A DNA stretch of 64,000 bases from Argentina anserina (lineage: Eukaryota; Streptophyta; Magnoliopsida; Rosales; Rosaceae). Both the position numbers and the translations under genes were made by a program. The notes below the pieces were generated by a model. That model was not told where the DNA came from, did no database searches, and saw nothing but the letters and a program-made list of their open reading frames with translations. Where the stretch lies: contig NC_065874.1 in the NCBI RefSeq assembly GCF_933775445.1, positions 27,412,501 to 27,476,500 on the forward strand, written 5' to 3'. Positions 56,679 to 64,000 of this stretch are shown here, in pieces (positions within the stretch are counted from its first letter, which is position 1; the number at the start of each line of letters is the position of its first letter).

Positions 56679-59513
56679 CGGCCCCGATTCGATGAACTGG
56701 GGGTTCTTGTGATCAACTCCTTGTTGATGTTTTAGCTAGGTGGTGTAGGAAGACTTTTCTTCATTCTTTTATTTCTGTCTTTCTGGTCTTCATTTTCTCC
56801 TTGAGGTTGGGGTGATGGGTTTTTCAATGTAACAGTGTGATATAAGTGGTTATTTTAACTTGGTCTACTGTGTGTATTTCCCATTTTGTTAAATCATAAC
56901 TGTTCCAACAGTCCAGTTTCTGTGATTTCTTGCTGTTACTTTCTAGTTCCGGCAAGTTTATGGCTCAAGGCAGATTACCAGTTCACTACCTAGATTCTCA
57001 GGTTCAGATCTGCGTCAAATATCTGGGCAAACTGAGGCGGATGATTCTATATGCAGGATACATCCTTATCTAAATAGCAAGAACAGATTTCATTCCAGCA
57101 CTGGTAGACGAGTAGTAGTTATTAAATTGGTGTGTTGGGATAAAACAAGAATTTGATATTGTTAGATGAAGATAAGGTCGAGGCTTCTGAGGTGGATCTG
57201 TAAAGGAATGTTTGGTTTTTGGATTAAACTAGGGGAGTATCAACCTAAACTCTTTCTAGTTTCTATAATTGATTAGATAGGCCGTATCTAGACTATTTTC
57301 TTAATCTGCCCCTAGCAAGAAAGTCCAAGCAGATCCAAGCACTCTTTTTTCCAATTCCAAAATAGTTCGTGTCACATCAGTCAAAGACGCCAGGAACAAG
57401 TTGCAAATAAGCTGAACCTAAAATTATTCTCACTTTCTCAGTATTCTGTGATGTGGCTCAGGTCTGTGTGTAACCCAGATGCCTCATCCAGGATAACAAC
57501 TCCTAATACTCTAATGGAACCACGGCATGCCCACAATCAAATCTTGCTTGCTTATGGCCATTGAAGCTTAAGTGCTTGCCTTCCGGGGTAGAGTTCGTTC
57601 ATACGGACTTGTAATCCTGACGGAAGAGAAGCAAGCTTCTGATTTGTTTGATAAATAGTAAACTGACTTTTCATATGGAGGATGGAGATAATCAACTTGA
57701 GTATGATGCATTCAAATGACAACCATCAGAACATCCAAAACTCTGAAGGAGAGATCATTTGATTCTACCCAACTGAACTCATTCATCATTTATTTGGAAG
57801 GTAAAGTTCAAAATCAAGTTGATGACTATAGAAAGCAATATATATTACCATCTGTGCTAAAAGCCTTGGACCATCTGAATCTTACAAAGCCAACTATAAC
57901 TAGCCCTCTCAACTAAATCTCCACTGCCTCATAGTTTCAAGTTAACAAACAGACTGACTTCTCTGTATCAAGGCAAGAATCCTACAAAGACATAGAAATA
58001 GGCATTAGGACTTTAAGAGAAGCTTCCTAAAATTGAATAACTGACCAATATATAAGAAGCTTTCTAAATGTGTGCAAGTCATAGATGATGAATGGTCCAT
58101 TCTAATGATTCTACGATCTCATAAATCTACATCTCCAAATTTAAATCTCCGTAACATAATTCGGGGTTCAATTAGTTGCAAAATAATACACTTACATATT
58201 TAACACTAAAAGTCCAAGGGCCATGGGGTATTTGGTATCCCTGTTATCACAAAATTCTCTTGAAATTCCACCTTATTAAGATTGAAGAACCAATGGAGAA
58301 CCAACCAAAAGGATTCCTGACATCCCTACTGAAAGTGTATGCACTCAGTAAGAACAATCTGTAAATGCAGCTATTCTGCGTTTAGAACCAGACTCAATTC
58401 TATAAGTCATGGAAAAGCCTTGTTGAACAGATTGTAAATATTAAAGCAGATTTTATATGTTTAAGTGTATTAATCGATTAAGTAACATATATAATTTGAA
58501 TTCTAATTTGAATTCAAAAGTAAAGTCATCAGGACAAGATATGGATTAAGACAAGGGGAAGTTATTGACAGTTTCTTGTAACTACCAGTAAACAGTTAGA
58601 GACAAACTGAAATGCAACCCTATAAAGCCTATCTCAATCCCTTCTAGAACACTTATCATATTCATACATTTATGTCCCATCAAAAGAGAGAAAAGTCAGA
58701 AAACTGAGTGTATCTAGGAGAAGGTCAAGATGGATATGAATGCTCATTACACAAGTTAGTACAAATATGATCTACATTTGATCCATGTGCTGACATAGTT
58801 TAACTTAAATGACATGTTTTATTACTAAGAGTGCAACACACTCTGTCTGCCCTTTTCTAAAATACTAATAGAAAAGGTATACTGAATGATTAAAACACAA
58901 TTGATAGTTGTTGGCAGGAAAAGTTCTTACGACCCAAAATCCACACTTAACAGTACTTCCATCACTGGGGCACCCGTAATTCAGATCAAGAAGCAGAGTG
59001 TTAGTGTAAAGGTAACAGAACAAGTCCAACACAATAGATCGAATCAAAATTCAAACCTCTTTCTTAACATAATTAGCTTTGTTATAATGTCAATAACCTC
59101 ACATATCTGCACACATTCTCATTCATTAAAATTTTGTTTATCATATCCATTATCTGAAAACCTCGACTTCTCAAACATTCTGTAAATTACATAGAAACTA
59201 GCATGAACCATTTTCAGAACTTCACAAAAATAATTACTTTCCAATCTTTTAGTTTAATTATTGACAACACACTAAGTTATCCAGACCTTAATCTTCACTC
59301 CAACAATTCAAAACACAAGCATAAACGATTGATTGAAATTAACAAACAAGATGAGAATGCAATGCCACACCTTATGAATGCTCACCGATCATTCGACCTA
59401 CTTCTCTATAAATCAGCTACCTGCACAACAAGCGTAAACCACAGATTAAATCAAAGAAAACGAACAGACAATTCAATCAACACTTGACATCTTCCGTCAA
59501 AGTATCAATGCCA
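56679..59513. other. 3' flank of small gene and unassigned intergenic DNA
   Basis: The first 200 bases or so are likely 3' untranslated sequence (T-rich, TGTAACAGTGTG near 56828). The remainder has no recognised gene; open frames at 57716-57916, 58176-58364, 58886-59185 and 59203-59487 carry no known domain. Part of the right end may be 3' untranslated region of RPL5. Confidence 0.45.
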
Positions 59514-60140
59514 TTAGAATTTAACCTCATCCTTTTGCAAAAAGCCACTCCACAGCAGTGAAGCCTCCTCTTTCGTCGCCGCCGAAGTGACAACAGTCAC
59601 ATTAAACTCTTTAACATGTTCGAATATCTCGAAATGGTCCTCCAGCTCCGGCGAGGACTCAATGAACTCCGTCTCCATCGAAAACTGAATAAAATTCTTC
59701 TTAATTTGAACCGGAGACGACAAGAGCGACATCACCGTCAAGCTCCTCACCAGAAAATTAGACATTCCGATCCCCCGGAGAGTGGTCTGCCGAGAACGGT
59801 CGCTGACGACATTGGCGCCTCTGAAACCCTTCGCCGTCAAATCCTTATCCTTCTGCGTCAGAAACTTCTGCCCGCCGGAAATCTCCATCGCGATCTTCCC
59901 GATCTCCGGCGACTTGGAGAGAAGCTTCAGCTCGGAGAGGCGGGGGACCTGCATGACGTTGTCGTAGTTCATCTTGAGAAGCATGTCCTGACGCAATACG
60001 TCTTCGTAGTGGAAATCGAGAGGGAAGGTGGAGAAGGATTTGGCGGCGGAGGGGATTGAATTTAGGGTTAGGGTTTGGGGAGAATTGGGGGAAAGATTGC
60101 CGAGGAATTGGCGTAGCAAGAGTCCGGATCTCCTCGCCAT
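59514..60140 (-). CDS. RPL5: Mitochondrial ribosomal protein L5 (uL5m), nuclear gene
   Basis: Single-exon frame of 208 residues, ATG at 60138-60140 ([14 protein letters not shown]) in good context (AAAATGGCG), stop at 59514-59516. An open frame continues upstream to about 60194 without an ATG, so the MARRS start is chosen. Residues 1-38 are Arg/Ser/Leu-rich, without acidic residues, typical of a mitochondrial presequence. From residue 39 ([14 protein letters not shown]) the protein matches plant mitochondrion-encoded RPL5 from close to its start through [34 protein letters not shown] and [11 protein letters not shown]. uL5 binds 5S rRNA in the central protuberance of the large subunit. The gene therefore looks like a mitochondrial rpl5 transferred to the nucleus and fitted with a targeting peptide. 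No defects seen. Confidence 0.93.
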   Translation of the reverse strand: MARRSGLLLRQFLGNLSPNSPQTLTLNSIPSAAKSFSTFPLDFHYEDVLRQDMLLKMNYDNVMQVPRLSELKLLSKSPEIGKIAMEISGGQKFLTQKDKDLTAKGFRGANVVSDRSRQTTLRGIGMSNFLVRSLTVMSLLSSPVQIKKNFIQFSMETEFIESSPELEDHFEIFEHVKEFNVTVVTSAATKEEASLLWSGFLQKDEVKF

Positions 60141-60540
60141 TTTTGATTTGAGGGGAAATTGAATCGGCGGATGAGGGTTAGGGTTTGAGATCAACGGAGT
60201 TGCAGAGAGAGTGAAAGAGGAGGAGGAGACTGAAGTGAAGAGAGGGAGTCGAGCTGCGGGGCAACTAATGGCACAAAAATATATATGAGAAGATTTATCA
60301 TAAAAATAATTTGTGAGAATGGAATATGCTCAATTAGAGTCATGAGAAGATTTACAATAAAAATCATCAATTAAGCACGTTTTGTCAGGAGGCCGTGTAC
60401 CGGGAGGGGGGGAATAAATTTTTTTCCACAAGGGATCGTCACGGGGTTGTGTAGGGGCCGTCCAGGGTAGCTGCAAGGTTTGTAAGGCTGCGAAGATGCG
60501 GGGCTCCGGAGCTGCAGAGGGTAGGCAACATGGTTGCGTA
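60141..60540. other. RPL5 upstream region and G-rich segment
   Basis: 60141-60260 is probably leader and promoter of RPL5 (GA-rich on the plus strand). 60380-60530 is G-rich, with GGAGGGGGGG near 60400, and ends where similarity to the Copia family begins. Whether the G-rich part belongs to the retroelement could not be decided. Confidence 0.4.
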
Positions 60541-63448
60541 CAACCAATTTTTGAATGTCTGACAAAAATATTCCTCTCTATTCTCAACATAAGTATTCAG
60601 ATAAAAATTATTAGCATAAAGATATAAAACACAATCTCCACACGATATTTGTAAAATAATTACATTCGTCGTAGGACAGTGTGGGTGGTTAGTCAATTAG
60701 CAAGACACTTGCATTGTCAGGAGACTTCACCATAATAAAATTAAGAGAGTCAATGTCATAATGTTTCTAGACAATACGATGTAGGATATTGTAAGAACGG
60801 GGATCGAAACAAAAGAACAATCCCATCAAGTGTATCACGTGGCAATATGACTACATTCTCCAACTTAAAAGTTGGAAAAACATGATATTGGAGCAGTTGA
60901 ATACCAAACAATTAGGGTGGTAAAAACCATCTAATTGGTGTGGGTGGTCACCAATAATAAAATTGTTTGAGCTATGAAACGACTTGGAGAAAACCAAAAA
61001 AGATAACCGGAAAACCATGTCCAAATAACTCAAAAACGAATGAAACTTTGGCGGGAAAACCCTTCAACAAAGAATGTTGGAAATATACCGGAATAACAAC
61101 GAGAAAACGGCAAAGAATTGCCAGAAACTAGATGGAAAACCAGTGGTGTTGGTGACCGGAAAATCGGCCGGAATCTGTCCGGTTGGGAGGCCAGACTTCA
61201 TATCTGACTGGAAAAGCCGGCATGAACCGGTCAGTGGTGCAGGAAACGCCGGAAATGGACTGAAAGGCGGCCAAAATGACCGGAAACGTCGGCAAAACGC
61301 CGGAAAAGCGTTTCAGAAACGCCGACAGTGGCCGGAAACGGTCAAGGAGACCAAAATGACGTCAATTTTGACGTTCCGAGGTTTGTTTTCCAAATATTAA
61401 GTGCTAAATTCAAAATGTTGTACTATTGGGGTCTCATGTAACCCAAAAGCGGCCAATTTAAGAACCATAACGAGTTGTAAATGTTGACCATTCATGCTAG
61501 GTTCAAGACAAATAAAATCCTCAAAAGATTAACTTGTAAACAAGGAATACGAGAAATTTTATTGAATACTCCAATCTTAAAACAATACAAACAAATTTCC
61601 AATTACAATAGACGACTTAAGCTAAAGTCGAGTAAAGAACATGGCAATGCCAATGTCATACTCGAAAAATATTAAGCAGAAAGCATAGTTAAATAGATTG
61701 ACTAATTAAAAATTCATAGTAAATAAATCTTGCGTATGAGATGGGGCGGAGCCTTAGCCTGAAGCTCAAAATCTGCGAACTTGAGAATGGAATAATGTTA
61801 TGTTTCCATCTCAAATGTTCCCTCAATAGATATAGATACAAGTGCCAAAAATGGCATGTGTTTCTTGGATGTGAAGCATGCATTAAGGTTAATTCTAGTA
61901 AAACAACGTCATAAACGGTTATTGAATCACTTTAAGTGTGTCTCATAGAAGTTTGAGATCTTTTGTCAGCAAATAGTGCTCATTCATAGTAGTATGCATT
62001 TCAATTCAAATAAATGAGTACGAAGACCTTGGGATTATTGTCCACATACATGAGTTTAAAACACTCAAAAATTCAAATAACTGTCGCGATAACGACACAT
62101 TTACAAGAAATGAGGGTTGTATTGGTTTCAAATAAACGAAATAATTCAAGTATGTAATAGAAATTAAAAGGGTTGTGATGTATATGGTCACAAAATAATC
62201 GATGCATAACAGTGATTCTCATGATCGCACCGAAAACAGCAGTGCACTTAGGCGACCACACGAAATCGATTTCTTCCCGTTAAATAATAATGTGACTCCC
62301 CCAGGACTGTCACACAAAAAAGTCAACCAAGAGGGGAATCATATCCCTCTTTGGTCTCATTGGTGTTATAATAAAGGTCGGAAAAGAGACATGAAGAAGG
62401 CTAATAACGTCCAATAATTTTTATATATATGTTCAAAAACAACAATTTTAAGAAAAGCTTACTTGGTGGTCTGTCAAATAGACCGCATATAATTAAATTG
62501 CTCTACAAATTGATTGTCATGCAGGAAAACTACTTGATGAATTCTTTTTCCTTGTCCGATATTGATGTCATAAATTTCTCTCGAGGAATGTCCACCTCTG
62601 GCAGGCATGTCATTACAATGGTATGACGATTAATCATTTTTCTGGGTCAAGATTGACGACAGAAGGCCGAGTCTGGAACGATGTTGGAGTTGACAACCAG
62701 GGCAAGTGAGGCGGCAGTCAAGGGCGCCCACGACCCTAGGGGTCAGACGGCGACCGTGCTGGATCTGGCGGGGCAGTCGGGGAGGCGATGCGAGGAGGAT
62801 CGATGATGACATGTGCTGTCGTTCCGGCCTCAACGTTGGAGGAAACCAAATCGGCAGTTTCTGGGGAGCAAGGTGTCGTCGCCATCGGGCTTGAAGCTCC
62901 GGATAACTAGGTTGAACGACGGAGGAGGTTGTGCGGTGTTACTGGGTCGTCGTCGATACCACAAGCTGGTTGGGTTGGACAGACCAGCGTCGGAGACCCT
63001 GAAAGAGGTCAGATTGGAGAAGAAAGAGGCTTGGGTGCCCATAATAAATTATCAAGTGCCCATAGCAGTTTCATTGTCTTTTTTTCTTTCTTCCAACAAC
63101 TATTTGTCGGAAACTGATTTATTTTTCGGGCAATACAAAGAAAGAGGTTGGTGGGAAAAAGATTTCAAGGCTAGGGTTTTATTTTTCTAGTGGTGGCCTC
63201 ATCGCTCAGACACTCTAGAACAAAGTGCATGATAACGTGATCAAGTATGATGAAATACGAGAATAATAACAACGTAATTGAACATAATTGATTGATAATG
63301 GTGCATATATATATATATGCATTACATACGGAGTATCACAATAAATCAGAGATTCATATCTATTACGTTAAGGTGTAATCTATAATAATAAGGAAACATA
63401 CTTAGGCTAAGACACACATAAGGACAATAAAGTAATTCTCTCATAACA
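60541..63448 (-). mobile_element. Truncated relative of the Copia family (copy 3)
   Basis: Similarity to copy 1 begins near 60557 (equivalent to 6250 of copy 1) and continues rightwards through the CCGG-rich block (61130-61360) and the unknown ORF region (about 62060-62300). It then departs into a different G/C-rich leader (62650-62960) and ends with a single LTR at 63238-63448. The pol half and second LTR are absent, so the element was truncated on its 3' side. It is more diverged than copies 1 and 2 and is a sister subfamily. Confidence 0.7.
63238..63448 (-). repeat. LTR of truncated Copia copy 3
   Basis: About 211 bp, TGATCAAG...CATAACA on the plus strand. It shares with the other LTRs the inner GATAACG junction, a TATATATATATGCATTAC block and the GGCTAAGACACA stretch, but is otherwise diverged. 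Confidence 0.65.
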
Positions 63449-63847
63449 CTATCTTTATTATTTTTGTGTGACATGATATGTGGATTTCTATTTACAAAAA
63501 GAAGTTGATCGCCAATTTATGAGTTGTCAAGTTAGCAAGGAAATGAGAATCTTTGTTGTAATCAGAATCAAACTCTCTAACGGAAGGAAATCTATAATCC
63601 TTGAAAAAGAATAAATCATTGAAACCCTAAAGGGATGAAGAGCACAAAAGAACACACAATTCTCAACATACAAATCAACACATTTGTGAAACAAGACTCC
63701 TCAGGAAAATCTTATTCAAGTCCTCTTTGAGGGAAACCTGCGACCAACATCCAAACTGATAAGACCTCACATCCTTAACAACCTAGTTTTACCTATTAAA
63801 GTTCCGCTTACTCATACCACAGTAATTAAGTATTGATAGCAACCTAC
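63449..63847. other. Intergenic DNA, no gene recognised
   Basis: AT-rich, frequent stops, no terminal repeats noted. Confidence 0.5.
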
Positions 63848-64000
63848 GAAGCACGGAAGCTTCACCAGACCTCCGATTCCCGCTTCGAAATCGGAATTAG
63901 AAGCGGAAGCGCAAGGAAGCGCACGAAAGCGCGTTGGAAGCGCGATTCCCCGAAAAAGTTATTTTTGGGAGCGCATCGGAAGCGCACGTTTCCAATTTGG
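63848..64000. repeat. GAAGCGC-rich repeat, cut by the window end
   Basis: Short motifs GGAAGCGC, GAAGCGGAAGCG and GCGATTCC recur about every 10-15 bases up to the last base. The pattern resembles the subterminal repeats of the hAT-type elements elsewhere in the window, but no terminus or duplication is visible because the right side is missing. Confidence 0.5.

Noticed and set aside
59616..60059. 147-codon plus-strand frame
   Set aside because: Antisense to the strongly supported RPL5 coding sequence; Arg/Leu-rich shadow translation.

Overview
This is a plant nuclear genome segment. Host genes have GT-AG introns and encode plant-specific proteins: an augmin subunit, an alpha-expansin, and a mitochondrial ribosomal protein L5 with an added targeting peptide. 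The spaces between genes are AT-rich and filled with plant transposon families. It looks like a eudicot. Rosaceae is a loose impression from general protein and repeat style and has not been verified.

Layout. 1-9.3 kb: intergenic DNA, a hAT-like MITE, then a complete but coding-dead Copia LTR element on the minus strand (2650-9260, 5-bp target duplication aagat). 9.3-12.4 kb: nothing recognised. 12.4-14.7 kb: a RAD51B pseudogene (minus). 16.3-19.7 kb: the intact six-exon augmin subunit 1 gene (plus). 21.0-21.9 kb: an SMR-domain gene broken by one in-frame stop (minus). 22.1-23.2 kb: a hAT element with an 8-bp target duplication. 24.1-25.0 kb: an intact two-exon divergent alpha-expansin (plus). 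25.2-29.8 kb: a decayed PIF/Harbinger element with remnants of both of its genes, itself invaded by a 1-kb MULE-type MITE. 30.2-30.7 kb: a Copia gag remnant. About 30.9-36.9 kb: a region bounded by short inverted repeats, holding a 4.3-kb tract rich in GTAACT and the first coding exon of a hexose (STP) transporter. 37.5-38.4 kb: a probable Helitron. 38.9-46.4 kb: a long near-perfect inverted repeat whose right arm was split by a second copy of the Copia element (39869-46372, plus strand, target duplication tcctc). 48.6-48.8 kb and 56.5-56.7 kb: two small basic-protein genes of one plant family. 52.1-56.2 kb: several small DNA transposons (Helitron, hAT-type, Tourist). 59.5-60.1 kb: nuclear mitochondrial RPL5 (minus). 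60.5-63.4 kb: a truncated third relative of the Copia family. The last bases enter another repeat rich in GAAGCGC.

No operon-like organisation is expected or seen. The intact genes (AUG1, expansin, two small peptides, RPL5) are unrelated single transcription units. The most informative features are the nested transposon history, the two newly dead host genes flanking AUG1, the expansin that lost its HFD aspartate, and the GTAACT/STP element. Exon borders were read by eye from splice signals and protein similarity remembered from the families. No search or alignment could be run.
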